Shown in pieces: positions 8,375 to 17,860 of a DNA stretch of 64,000 nt. The notes under the pieces are model-generated. The model saw only the letters and a list, made by a program, of their open reading frames with translations. It was not told where the DNA came from and searched no databases. Location: positions 1 to 64,000 of the forward strand of contig NZ_LJSI01000052.1 in assembly GCF_001305295.1 (NCBI RefSeq). The letters run 5' to 3'. This DNA is from Neptunomonas antarctica (GTDB lineage Bacteria; Pseudomonadota; Gammaproteobacteria; Pseudomonadales; Balneatricaceae). Within the stretch, counting starts at the first letter, position 1; every line of letters begins with the position of its first letter. Position numbers and translations under genes: made by a program.

Positions 8375-9721
8375 TTAATGCTGTTTTTCTAAAACATATA
8401 TTTTCAATATTTGTTCATCTGAATTTTCAAAATCACATAAACTGGCAATGCTTTCTTTGGTCAGTTTATGGCCTTCATCTGCCAATAAAATTTCTTTACT
8501 ATTGATAACATCCCGAGAGAGCACCATGTTGGGCTTAAGCTGTGAACAGGCAATTTTCTTCTCGTTTCGTGCAATACTATCGGATTCGAATTGAGGCAAC
8601 ACTAAGGGTAAAATTGACACGATTTTTTCATCATAGTGACTGCCTGTTCTATGGTTTACATAATCTAAAGCACACTGACGAGCAAGGCGGATGGGCATTA
8701 ATTTTGCTTGTGTTAATGCCATATAATCACGGGCAATCATCAGAATACGTGAACCTTCCGGTATCTGCTCACCTTGCAGTTTATCTGGCGTGCCACAACC
8801 ATTTATTTGTTCGTATTGGTGCAAAATAATACTAGCCGCTAACGATAAGCGAGCAACCGGTGCCATGGCTGCATACGCATGCAGAGGATGTGTTCTATAT
8901 AGCTTCTTTTGTGCCACTCCCAAAGCAAAAAAAGGTGTTTTGGAAAGTGATGAATCCATACAAAGTAAGCCCAATTCATGTAACAGTCCTGCTAGCTTAA
9001 GTTGTTGTAATTCATGCTTTCCATAACCCAGGCGCATTCCGATCAGAGTGCAAAGCTCGCCGATTTTCATGGCGTGAATTCCACCAAGATTCTCATTCAT
9101 ACTAAGAAGGTTATAAAAAACTTTTAGAACGTCACGATTATTTTCTTTATTTATTGTATTTTGCTCTTCAAGTGCTCTCATAGTTTCACGAATTTGTAGC
9201 GTTCGCTGCTGAACGCGGCTTTCAAGCTGCAGATTTACATGAATAAGTTCATCATTTTGTTTTTCTACTTCCTGGCTGAGCCTAATGTTTTCGTCAGCCA
9301 ATAGCTTATGCTCAAGTGCTTGCTCAATCGTTATCAGGACTTCCTGATTATTCCAGGGTTTTTGAATATAATGGTGGATTTTTCCATGATTAACTGCGGC
9401 AATGGTTGATTCCATATCAGAATAACCCGTCAATAAAATACGTATAGTATCCGGATAAAGCGCTGCAACCTCAGATAGATATTCGACGCCGCTCATTCCG
9501 GGCATACGCATATCAGAAATCACCAGATCGATACGATGTTCTTGCATTAGTGTTAACGCACCTTGCCCACTACCCTCAATAAAGACTTCATAGGTAGTCG
9601 TGCGTAATAAACGTTTGAGCGCACTTAATACGCTGGGTTCATCATCAACACACAGAATTTTACACGGAACAAAGGGAATTTCTGGATGAGTCCCTGTGTT
9701 TATTTCGGCGTGGTTGGTCAT
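8375..9721 (-). CDS. Response regulator: REC plus degenerate HD-GYP domain
   Basis: Residues 20-140 form a receiver domain with phospho-acceptor Asp70 (DLVISDMRMPG), the acidic pair VDDE and the lysine in IQKPW. A long coiled coil follows (about 150-200, rich in Glu/Gln/Leu), then an HD-GYP-like domain (about 205-400). The hallmark residues are altered: the HD dyad reads LLHELGLL instead of HDxGK, and the GYP segment reads NGCGTPDKLQGEQIP instead of DGxGYPxGLxGxxIP. A c-di-GMP phosphodiesterase activity is therefore doubtful, and the domain may only bind nucleotide or partner proteins. No histidine kinase is adjacent. It is divergent from a REC-GGDEF-EAL gene over a 163 bp AT-rich gap, and the two REC domains look alike. 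Confidence 0.85.
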   Translation of the reverse strand: MTNHAEINTGTHPEIPFVPCKILCVDDEPSVLSALKRLLRTTTYEVFIEGSGQGALTLMQEHRIDLVISDMRMPGMSGVEYLSEVAALYPDTIRILLTGYSDMESTIAAVNHGKIHHYIQKPWNNQEVLITIEQALEHKLLADENIRLSQEVEKQNDELIHVNLQLESRVQQRTLQIRETMRALEEQNTINKENNRDVLKVFYNLLSMNENLGGIHAMKIGELCTLIGMRLGYGKHELQQLKLAGLLHELGLLCMDSSLSKTPFFALGVAQKKLYRTHPLHAYAAMAPVARLSLAASIILHQYEQINGCGTPDKLQGEQIPEGSRILMIARDYMALTQAKLMPIRLARQCALDYVNHRTGSHYDEKIVSILPLVLPQFESDSIARNEKKIACSQLKPNMVLSRDVINSKEILLADEGHKLTKESIASLCDFENSDEQILKIYVLEKQH

Positions 9722-9884
9722 ACGGTATACCCGTTCACTTTAAGTTCATAAAAATATAATATCACCAATAAAACTAATATGAGATAATAATATATTTTTT
9801 ATTTAAATTAGTACAAACTTATATTAAAGCAAGACATCAACCTAAATAAAGCTGATAATGCCAGACAATAACAGGAGAGAATAA

Positions 9885-11606
9885 GTGGGTGCGCAGAAGA
9901 CACTGTTACTGGTTGATGATGATCGGAAGATTATCAGTGCTTTAAAACGTTTATTTCGTCATGCTGGATATCAAATAGTTTCTGCCCAAAGTGGTGCGGA
10001 AGCACTTGATATTTTACAGACACATCCTGAAATTAAAGCAGTATTAACGGATTTCAGAATGCCCGATATGACTGGAGGAGTATTATTAGCGCACGTTAAG
10101 CAGCGCTTTCCTCATGTGGTTGGCATTATTCTAAGTGGGCATGCTGATTTAGAGGCGGCCATCGACATATTAAATAGTGGCACAGCTTATAAGTTCCTTA
10201 CAAAGCCTTGGGATAAAAGCCTGCTGATAGAAACAGTCGATCAGGCTTTTGAACACTACCGCACACAAAAAGAGCAGCATTCGGCGCCGCTGGGCGTCGA
10301 CCAACTTTTGTCACGGAGCAAACTGCTGCTCAGTCTCCATGAGTGGATAGGACACGCCCTACCAGTTTCTGCATTTTACTTGGACGTTAATAACTTTCGT
10401 AGTTATAACGACAGCTTAGGCTATGAGTTAGCGGATCAGCTATTGTCTTCAATTGCCCGGGAGCTCATACAGAATAAGCCTGCAGACAGCGTACTGGGCC
10501 AAATGAGCGGTGATGAGTTCGTACTTATTATGCCGGCAAGTTACTCGCAAGAAGATAGCGAGCGATTAATACAGCGCTTATTACAACCCTTTGAGGAACT
10601 GATCATAATTGGCGGACGAGAATTGCATATCTCATTCAGTGCCGGTTACGGAATCAGCCCTGAAGACGGAACGACTCCCGAGTTATTACTACGTAATGCG
10701 CAGATTGCTGCTAATCATTCAAAGCAGCCCGGATTTATCCGATTCCCTCGCTATCAAGCGTCAATGAACCTTAAAAGCAGCGAACTGATGGGGCTGCAAA
10801 GTGATCTGCACAGAGCGTTGGAACGCAACCAACTATCGGTTGTTTATCAACCTAAGGTCTCTTTAATTACAGGTTGCATCGTTGGTGCTGAATCCTTGTT
10901 GCGCTGGAAGCATGATTTGCTTGGCATGGTTGCACCCTCTGTGTTTATTCCTTTAGCAGAGTCGAATGGCTTGATTGATTCAATTGGTGAATGGGTACTG
11001 TCTACCGCCAGCACTCAAATAAATGCCTGGGAAAAAGAGGGATTACCTTCTTTTTTACTGTCAATTAACCTGTCCGGACGGCAATTACAACGAGAAAACC
11101 TGACTAAAAAAATCGATCATATTTTACGCTCATCAGGCGTCTCTCCCACTCAAATAGAGTTCGAGATCACAGAGACATTTCTGATGCAGGATATAGATAG
11201 TAGCCTCAAATTGTTACATGAAATGAAAGGCCTCGGAATAAAGTTAGCGCTTGATGATTTTGGTACAGGGTATTCATCATTAAATTATTTGAGTCGCTTA
11301 CCTATAGATACATTGAAAGTTGATCAATCGTTTGTAAAAGAACTTACAAAATCGAAAGAGAGAGTAAACTTGGTTAAGCATGTAATTCAAATGTCACATG
11401 ATTTAGGCATGTCTGTTGTCGCTGAAGGTGTGGAGACACAAGCTGAGTTTGATATGTTACGGCAGCTTAACTGTGATGAAATTCAAGGATATTTTTTTAG
11501 CCCACCGGTAAGTGCGGAACAGTTTCGTATATTGCTTGAAAACCAGCCATTAGTCGGTATGGATTATCAGCACCAGAAGATACGAAGTCGAGCTGGCAAT
11601 AATTGA
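9885..11606 (+). CDS. Response regulator with GGDEF and EAL domains
   Basis: A cytoplasmic c-di-GMP turnover protein under phosphorylation control. The receiver domain (residues 5-125) has Asp56 (AVLTDFRMPDMTG) and Lys in FLTKPWD. The GGDEF domain (about 150-305) carries SGDEF at its active-site motif, a variant that is sometimes still active. The EAL domain (about 315-560) has ESLLRW in place of EAL but keeps the other catalytic signatures: INLSGRQL, EFEITETF, LDDFGTGYSSLNYL, LKVDQSFVK, VAEGVET and QGYFFSPP. Phosphodiesterase activity is thus plausible and cyclase activity uncertain. The GTG start has a strong AGGAG 7-8 nt upstream. It is paired divergently with the REC/HD-GYP-like gene, so both probably share one unlinked sensor kinase. 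Confidence 0.9.
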   Translation: MGAQKTLLLVDDDRKIISALKRLFRHAGYQIVSAQSGAEALDILQTHPEIKAVLTDFRMPDMTGGVLLAHVKQRFPHVVGIILSGHADLEAAIDILNSGTAYKFLTKPWDKSLLIETVDQAFEHYRTQKEQHSAPLGVDQLLSRSKLLLSLHEWIGHALPVSAFYLDVNNFRSYNDSLGYELADQLLSSIARELIQNKPADSVLGQMSGDEFVLIMPASYSQEDSERLIQRLLQPFEELIIIGGRELHISFSAGYGISPEDGTTPELLLRNAQIAANHSKQPGFIRFPRYQASMNLKSSELMGLQSDLHRALERNQLSVVYQPKVSLITGCIVGAESLLRWKHDLLGMVAPSVFIPLAESNGLIDSIGEWVLSTASTQINAWEKEGLPSFLLSINLSGRQLQRENLTKKIDHILRSSGVSPTQIEFEITETFLMQDIDSSLKLLHEMKGLGIKLALDDFGTGYSSLNYLSRLPIDTLKVDQSFVKELTKSKERVNLVKHVIQMSHDLGMSVVAEGVETQAEFDMLRQLNCDEIQGYFFSPPVSAEQFRILLENQPLVGMDYQHQKIRSRAGNN

Positions 11607-11630
11607 GTAATGCTCGAAAAGCTATTTCTA

Positions 11631-11906
11631 TTAATGATGATTAGAACCCTTTAATTCTCTTCGAAGAGTATCGCGCCGACAGTCGGGTTGACTCCTCCCC
11701 TGAATATCACTGACTTCGCCTAATCCGACAGACTCTTGCTGGCGCTGGACTCGTCCTGTTGAATACAGGGCTTGTAGGTCTTTCAGCTTAAATTCAGCAC
11801 TATCATACTGACGAATAGCAACGTAAGCACCAACCCAAGGACAATCATCACGACGCTTATAACATCGATACTTTAAGTGACGATGATTTCGCTTAATCTG
11901 AATCAA
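11631..11906 (-). CDS. Hypothetical small basic protein (doubtful)
   Basis: A 91-codon frame with a TTG start and no clear ribosome site. It is rich in Arg and His, with two Cys near the N-terminus (YRCYKRRDDCPW). I do not recognise it. It fills most of a 640 bp gap between the GGDEF-EAL gene and the caspase cluster and may be noncoding. The rest of the gap (11907-12244) shows nothing I can name. Confidence 0.25.
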   Translation of the reverse strand: MIQIKRNHRHLKYRCYKRRDDCPWVGAYVAIRQYDSAEFKLKDLQALYSTGRVQRQQESVGLGEVSDIQGRSQPDCRRDTLRRELKGSNHH

Positions 11907-12244
11907 ATGAGACGCTAGCTCTCACTCTCTGAACGCCAATTCAGCGCCATTTTAGATCACTCTCAGATGTAAACTTCATACACTATGTAGCTGCCGATCA
12001 AGCACGGCGGCAAGGCATAAATGGGCAATTTCCCAACCAAAAACGAGCGTTAAAAACAAGCTAAAAGCGATTAAAGGGATACATGATGACGTATTCATGT
12101 CAAGTTACTACTGAATCTGCATAAAAAGGGCTTTATTCTTCCTTCCCTTTGTCAGATCTCTGTTGTCGCGAATTAAACGAATTTCCAGTCGCAATCTGGT
12201 TTGTCATTCGCCATCACACAACACATTTTGCAAGAGGTTTACCG

Positions 12245-12892
12245 ATGAATAATTCGACCATCTATGCAGTTATCACCTACCTTATCATTTTCCGTGTGGC
12301 CATTATTCTAGTCGGCGGCGTCAGTATTGTACTGGGCTACAAGTTGTTCGTAAGGGGGATATTTGCCGCCGGGAGTGATAACCCGGGTGCATCAATGGAA
12401 GCCAAGTTGGGCGGGTATGAGGTCAGCATGAAAAATGCTGCTCCAGGTACTTTTTTTGCCCTTTTTGGTTCGATAGTTATCGGCGCAATGATCCTCAGTT
12501 CGCCGCCAGAAGTTCAGCTGGAACAGCGCAGCGGCCTGCCAACCACCCAACAGGATGACAATGGTGCAGCCAATACGGGTGCAGGCACAGAAACTATTTC
12601 CCGCCTCACCGCGCGTGGTGATAAAAATGCCGATACCTTGCACAGAGAAGCTTGGGATCATCTGGACCGCGCGCTCAATGCTACCAAACGAGCAGTAGAA
12701 CTCGAACGGACTTCAAAGCAGAGTGAAAAACTAAATGATTACTTAGATACCTTGGCGGCAATCTCATTCATTGCCGAAAAGGACAAACAGAGCAGGAAAA
12801 AAGCGTTGGAACAAATGCCGGTTGACGCTGATTTCCGGAAACTGCTACAAGAATTTTTCCAGCTAAGAGACGCAGACACCCTCCGGGAATGA
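12245..12892 (+). CDS. Two-helix membrane protein paired with WD40-caspase
   Basis: The frame opens at 12149, but the ATG at 12245 has AAGAGG 7 nt upstream and begins directly with a membrane helix, giving 215 aa. Helix one spans about residues 7-32 (YLIIFRVAIILVGGVSIVLG) and helix two about 66-84 (TFFALFGSIVIGAMILS). The remaining 130 residues are soluble, mostly alpha-helical and charged (LDRALNATKRAVELERT). I recognise no named domain. It ends 107 bp before the start of the exported WD40-caspase gene on the same strand, with no terminator visible between them, so an operon is likely. A role as membrane anchor, sensor or effector partner of the caspase is inference. GC content is higher than in the flanking response regulators. 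Confidence 0.7.
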   Translation: MNNSTIYAVITYLIIFRVAIILVGGVSIVLGYKLFVRGIFAAGSDNPGASMEAKLGGYEVSMKNAAPGTFFALFGSIVIGAMILSSPPEVQLEQRSGLPTTQQDDNGAANTGAGTETISRLTARGDKNADTLHREAWDHLDRALNATKRAVELERTSKQSEKLNDYLDTLAAISFIAEKDKQSRKKALEQMPVDADFRKLLQEFFQLRDADTLRE

Positions 12893-12999
12893 GGCGATGG
12901 CCTGCCTGACCGGGCATAGATTGCTCGCAAAAGGTTTCCGTCAAAGGAGTAATGACTTCCGTCCATCGCTCTGAATCGAATATTGAAAGAGGCGTTATT

Positions 13000-15900
13000 A
13001 TGAAAGAGCTGAAGTTACTATTAGTCGTTCTGGCAGCTATCCTGCTTGTGCCTGGCATAGCGACGTCTGCCGAGCCGGCGGCGCCTTCAACGCCTAAGCT
13101 AATGCCGCAATTGGGACACGATCAACGATTGGCATCTGTGGCTTTCTCACCCACAGGGAAGCAAGTCCTGACAGGAGGCAACGACGCCGCCGCAGTGCTG
13201 TGGGATAACGCTACTGGTCGCGAGATCAGAAGGTTTGAGATAGACCGAAATTCAGTCTGGTCGGTCGCCTTTGCAGCGGAGGGCAAACAGGCGTTGGTCG
13301 GGAGCTGGAAGGCAGACTTGTTTGACATCCAGACGGGCGAGATTCTCAATAGCTTCGACACCCACGGACTGGTATCGGCGATGGCCGTCTCACCGGATGG
13401 AACACAGTTACTGCTGACCGCGACGAACGCCGCGAGCTTGTGGGACCTCCGCACGTACAAGAGACTGCAGCGATTTGAGGGTAATCGAAGCGCGATCAGC
13501 TCTGTGGCCTTTTCACCCGACGGCACACAAGTGGTTACCGGAGGGGGCTACAATCCGACCAATGAGACCAGAGGCATAAAAGACTTCACGATTCGCCTTT
13601 GGAACGCGAAGACCGGAAAACAGCAACAGCAATTCGTGGGGCACACGGGCGCGATCAGCTCAGTTTCCTTCTCTCCGCCCGACGGTAAATACCTACTTTC
13701 CGCGAGCAGAGATGAATCAGTATCCCGGCTGTGGGACGTCTCAACGGGCCTCGAAGTGGGACAATTTGAGGGGTCTTCGGGAGAGAGCACTGGCGCCATT
13801 TTTTCACCCGACGGCAGGTACGTAGTGACTTCATCATGGCCGATTACGCTCTGGGACACGGCTACGAAGACGAAGGTACGTGAATTCGAGGGACACGAGC
13901 AAGAGGTTGCTGCGGTCGCCTTCTCGCCTGACGGCAAGCAGCTCGTGTCGGCCAGCTGGGACAAGACAGCTCGCCTTTGGGATGTGCAAACCAACCGCGA
14001 GCTCCAGAAATTAGAAGGGAGAGCATACAGCCTCTCGGCGGTGGCTTTCTCTGGAGACGGCCGACGAATTTTAACAGCCGGAACGGACAACAAAGCTCAT
14101 CTGTGGAACGCGCAGACGGGTTCCGAGGTGCAGCGCTACGAAGGCCACGGCAAAGGCCAGTATGGCTACGTAGATATTCGTGCCGTAGCGTTGTCAGCAG
14201 ACGACCGGCTCGTGCTGACGGGTGGTTATGACGGCACGGCGCGCCTGTGGTATGCGGGGACAGGTGAAGAGCTTCAGGTGCTCAAAGGCCACGGGAAGGA
14301 CAAGAACGGATACTACGCAGTCCGGTCCGTCGCGTTTTCGGCCGATGATCAACAAGTACTCACAGGCGGTGACGATGGAACAGCGCGGCTGTGGGATGTA
14401 AAGACAGGCAAACAATTACACTTATTCAAAGGCCACGGAGAAAACAGATACAACTCTTCAAGCGTAGGACCTGTGGCTTTTTTACCCGACGGCCGCGTGC
14501 TGACAAGCGGGCAAGACGGCACCGCTCGCGTTTGGAACATCGAGACAGAACAGGAGGAGCAGCGTTTTGATGGCTGGGAAGGAGAAATAATTGCTTTCTC
14601 GCCGGACGGAAAAACCGCGATGATCAGAGCCGACGGCCACGCAGCCGGCCTGTGGAATTTAGAAGCGCGCAGGCAAGACTGGAGGATCACGGATCAGCCT
14701 TATGTTTCGGCGGTTTTTTCTTCGAATGGCAAACAGGTCTTGACGATGAGCGGGTCCAATATTTCCGATAAGACAGCACGCCTCTGGGATGCCGTGACAG
14801 GTGATGAGCTACAAAGATTCGAGGGCCATACCGCCAGTCTTTCCGCCGGGACTTTTTCACCGGATGGCTCCAAGGTATTGACGGTCAGCAATGACCGTAC
14901 GACCCGAATTTGGGACACCAAATCTGGCAAAGAGCTTGCCAGACTGCTTTCGTTCGATGACGGCACCTGGGCGGTTGTCGACTCCTTTGGCCGATTCGAT
15001 GCATCCAACGGTGGAGATATCGATGGCCTTCACTGGGTAGTCGGCCTCGAACCCATCAAACTCTCGCAGCTAAAGGAACGCTACTACGAGCCGGGTCTTC
15101 TGGGCAAGGTTTTGAAACTCAATGTTGATGAGGAGGGATTACGCGAGGTCGAAGTGTTTAACGATAGCGGTATCGCGCTTTTTCCCGAAGTCACTGTGAC
15201 CCACGATCCGAGTCCCGATGATCCCGTTCTGCATGTGCGCCTGGAAAACCGCGGCGGCGGTATCGGCAGGGTACAAATTCTGGTCAACGGCAAGGAGGTC
15301 ACCGAAGACGCGCGGCCACGCGGCCCGGATGACCAGGAAGCGACAGTACTAGACCTGGAAGTCGATCTTACCAACAGCCCACTGATGATAGCCGGGACAC
15401 AAAACGCGATCGAAGTCGTCGCCTACAACGCCGCCGGCTATCTCGCGAGCCGTCCCCGCGGCAGACCCAAAGCGCGACCAAGCGACACCCAGCCAGCCGT
15501 GGCACCAGCCTTATGGGCCTTGGTCGTGGGGGTATCTGAGTACCGTGGCAACAATATTGATCTCAACTACGCCGCCAAGGATGCTGACGACTTCGCCAAT
15601 GCTCTCAGAATCGCAGCCAAAGGGCACCGAGGCTTCAAAGAGGTCAATATCAAGACGTTAACAGATTCGACGACCCCAGCCACTCGAGGTAATCTTGAGG
15701 CCGCCTTTGAATGGCTCAAACAAGCCAAATCGACAGATATCCTGGTGGTCTACTTAGCGGGACACGGGATAACTTGGGGTGGTGCTGAAGGCGACTATTA
15801 CTATTTACTCCGAGACGCGAGCAGCATGGAACTCAAGGACAAGGCGGTGCGCGGGCAGGTTGCGGTATCAAGTCGAGAACTGACCGAATGGATCAAAGCA

Positions 15901-16659
15901 GTGCCGGCCTTGAAGCAGGCATTTATTTTGGACACCTGCGCATCCGGACAAGCCATTTTGAGCCTGACAGCAAGCCGCTCCGTGTCGGCAAGTCAGACGC
16001 GTTCTTTGGATCGCATGAAAGACCGTACCGGCATGTTCGTACTTGCAGGCTCGGCCGCAGATGCGGTAAGTTACGAGGCGTCCGAGTATGGGCAGGGGCT
16101 TCTTACTTATAGTCTGCTCGAAGGAATGAAGGGCCCGGCGTTGGGTATTGACGGGTTTGTAGACGTGCAGAAGTTATTCAGCCACGCGATCGATCGTGTT
16201 CCACAATTGGCGGGTGACCTCGGCGGCATCCAGCAGCCCCGGCTATCAGTCCCCCGAGGAGGCGAAAGCTTCGATGTGGGACAGCTCCAGGCGACAGATC
16301 GCAACCAGATACCTCTATCCCAAAAACGGCCGCTGGTGCTGCGCACCCGCTTCGAAGATGCAAAGCTCTGGCGGGACAACCTGAAGTTTGGAGACAAGGT
16401 CAACGGAGCCCTCCGAGAAATTTCCTCAAGTGGGCGCGAGGCACCGCTTGTTTTTGTAGAGACGGACGAATTCTCCAATGCGTACCGACTCGCCGGCCGC
16501 TACAGCGTACAGGGAGAATTAGTCGAGGTTACCGTCAAAGTATCGAGGGAAAACAAGGAAATCGGAACCTTCGATGTCCAGGGCCAGAGGACAGCATTGG
16601 CTCACCTCGCGTCTCAGGTCGCCCAGCAGATGCAGCGGATCGTCAGGAAGAATCACTGA
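13000..16659 (+). CDS. Exported protein with 14 WD40 repeats and caspase-like peptidase domain
   Basis: The start at 13000 is chosen over 12952 because AAAGAGG lies 7 nt upstream and a signal peptide begins there (MKELKLLLVVLAAILLVPG, then TSAEPAA). This gives 1219 aa, predicted periplasmic. Residues about 30-650 contain 14 WD40 repeats ending in LWD/LWN-like motifs, enough for two seven-bladed propellers. A linker follows (GTWAVVDSFGRFDASNGGDI) with a beta-rich segment (about 700-790). Residues about 837-1085 form a peptidase C14 caspase-like domain with catalytic His922 (VVYLAGHG) and Cys980 (FILDTCASG), both intact. The last 120 residues match nothing I recognise. By analogy with orthocaspases it should cleave after a basic or acidic residue once the propellers bind a ligand; the substrate is unknown. 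A long inverted repeat follows the stop. Confidence 0.85.
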   Translation: MKELKLLLVVLAAILLVPGIATSAEPAAPSTPKLMPQLGHDQRLASVAFSPTGKQVLTGGNDAAAVLWDNATGREIRRFEIDRNSVWSVAFAAEGKQALVGSWKADLFDIQTGEILNSFDTHGLVSAMAVSPDGTQLLLTATNAASLWDLRTYKRLQRFEGNRSAISSVAFSPDGTQVVTGGGYNPTNETRGIKDFTIRLWNAKTGKQQQQFVGHTGAISSVSFSPPDGKYLLSASRDESVSRLWDVSTGLEVGQFEGSSGESTGAIFSPDGRYVVTSSWPITLWDTATKTKVREFEGHEQEVAAVAFSPDGKQLVSASWDKTARLWDVQTNRELQKLEGRAYSLSAVAFSGDGRRILTAGTDNKAHLWNAQTGSEVQRYEGHGKGQYGYVDIRAVALSADDRLVLTGGYDGTARLWYAGTGEELQVLKGHGKDKNGYYAVRSVAFSADDQQVLTGGDDGTARLWDVKTGKQLHLFKGHGENRYNSSSVGPVAFLPDGRVLTSGQDGTARVWNIETEQEEQRFDGWEGEIIAFSPDGKTAMIRADGHAAGLWNLEARRQDWRITDQPYVSAVFSSNGKQVLTMSGSNISDKTARLWDAVTGDELQRFEGHTASLSAGTFSPDGSKVLTVSNDRTTRIWDTKSGKELARLLSFDDGTWAVVDSFGRFDASNGGDIDGLHWVVGLEPIKLSQLKERYYEPGLLGKVLKLNVDEEGLREVEVFNDSGIALFPEVTVTHDPSPDDPVLHVRLENRGGGIGRVQILVNGKEVTEDARPRGPDDQEATVLDLEVDLTNSPLMIAGTQNAIEVVAYNAAGYLASRPRGRPKARPSDTQPAVAPALWALVVGVSEYRGNNIDLNYAAKDADDFANALRIAAKGHRGFKEVNIKTLTDSTTPATRGNLEAAFEWLKQAKSTDILVVYLAGHGITWGGAEGDYYYLLRDASSMELKDKAVRGQVAVSSRELTEWIKAVPALKQAFILDTCASGQAILSLTASRSVSASQTRSLDRMKDRTGMFVLAGSAADAVSYEASEYGQGLLTYSLLEGMKGPALGIDGFVDVQKLFSHAIDRVPQLAGDLGGIQQPRLSVPRGGESFDVGQLQATDRNQIPLSQKRPLVLRTRFEDAKLWRDNLKFGDKVNGALREISSSGREAPLVFVETDEFSNAYRLAGRYSVQGELVEVTVKVSRENKEIGTFDVQGQRTALAHLASQVAQQMQRIVRKNH

Positions 16660-16679
16660 AGCGACTTAAGTAGCAAACG

Positions 16680-16712
16680 GCCCTCACATCTGGCGCATCC
16701 AGATGAGAGGGC
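16680..16712 (+). terminator. Long inverted repeat after WD40-caspase gene
   Basis: A 14-bp stem (16680-16693 with 16699-16712, one mismatch) and a 5-nt loop begin about 20 bp past the stop. No T-run follows, so it may end transcription weakly or protect the mRNA 3' end. The next 200 bp hold nothing recognisable. Confidence 0.5.
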
Positions 16713-16913
16713 TCTAGCGGTAGCACTCGCCTAAAGAAACCAACCTAAATTTATACTATTTCAAGGGCTATATCGCTTATCTCACGCCCTTCCCCGCGAA
16801 AACCATTAACCCTATGAAACCTCTTTTAAAAAATAAGCCAGACCAGAACACAGCGAATATTAATGAAAATATTCACTTATTACAGCCAGGCTTATACTAG
16901 AGATGTAGTGAGA

Positions 16914-17780
16914 TTAGTTACTAAATACTACGGTTCGGTGACCATTGATAAACACACGTTTTTCAATATGGTAGCGCACCGCATTAAAGAGCGTGACACG
17001 CTCCACATCCTGCCCTTTTGATATCAAATCTTCGGGGTATTGTGCATGCCCGACCGTCTGAATGCCTTGTGCGATAATTGGCCCTTCATCCAGATCATTA
17101 TTCACATAATGCGCGGTAGCACCGACCATCTTGACGCCTTTTTCCCATGCCTGATGGTATGGACGGGCACCTTTAAAACCAGGTAACAGAGAGTGATGTA
17201 TATTGATCGCCCAGCCATCTAAATGCTCACACATTTTAGGCGACAGCACTTGCATGTAACGCGCCAGCACGACCAGTTCAATATCGTATTCTGCCAGTAA
17301 TTTAACGATCTCGGCTTCTTGTTCAGGCTTGGTTTCATTGCTGATGGGCAAGTGATGGTAGGGAATACCATGCCACTCAGCCAGAGGCTTAAGGTCGGGA
17401 TGATTAGAGATAATCACCGGAATCTCGATATTCAGCTGCCCGGTACGATAGCGATATAGCAGATCGTTCAGACAATGATCATATTTTGATACCAGAATAG
17501 CGACACGCTGACGATGCTCAGGGCGGGCCAGCTGCCACTCCATAGAAAACTCAGCCGCACGCTCGGCAAAATCTGCAGCAAAAGTCGCTTCAGTGAAGTC
17601 ACTATCACCCGGCTGAAACTCTACCCGGATAAAGAAGCGCTGCGACTCCCTATCATCGAACGAATGGATTTCATCGATATAGTTTTTAGCATTAGCCATA
17701 TACCGGGTTACTACATCAACGGTGCCGACAATACTGGGACAACTGGCAGTAAATATCCACGGCTTTGATTTGCTGTTCAT
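16914..17780 (-). CDS. purU: Formyltetrahydrofolate deformylase
   Basis: Hydrolyses 10-formyltetrahydrofolate to formate and tetrahydrofolate in the cytoplasm. An N-terminal ACT-like domain (CPSIVGTVDVVTRYM) precedes a formyltransferase fold with the catalytic signatures INIHHSLLPGFKGARPYHQ and VNNDLDEGPII. The length of 288 aa is normal. The ATG at 17780 has AAAGG 7 nt upstream; a GTG directly before it is less well placed. It stands about 80 bp behind soxG as the last gene of the sarcosine cluster, where it would release formate from one-carbon units produced by sarcosine demethylation and so recycle tetrahydrofolate. This placement is common in methylamine- and betaine-degrading Proteobacteria. 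Confidence 0.93.
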   Translation of the reverse strand: MNSKSKPWIFTASCPSIVGTVDVVTRYMANAKNYIDEIHSFDDRESQRFFIRVEFQPGDSDFTEATFAADFAERAAEFSMEWQLARPEHRQRVAILVSKYDHCLNDLLYRYRTGQLNIEIPVIISNHPDLKPLAEWHGIPYHHLPISNETKPEQEAEIVKLLAEYDIELVVLARYMQVLSPKMCEHLDGWAINIHHSLLPGFKGARPYHQAWEKGVKMVGATAHYVNNDLDEGPIIAQGIQTVGHAQYPEDLISKGQDVERVTLFNAVRYHIEKRVFINGHRTVVFSN

Positions 17781-17860
17781 CACACCACCTTTACTTAAAG
17801 AACCGCTATAAAAAAAGTGAAACCGAGGGACTATCCGGGCCTTTTCAGGCCCGGACAGTT

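Noticed and set aside
13122-14690. Several minus-strand frames with repeated segments such as FPSGEKAT
   Set aside because: They are the reverse complement of the repeated SPDGK-type WD40 motifs, not separate repeat proteins.
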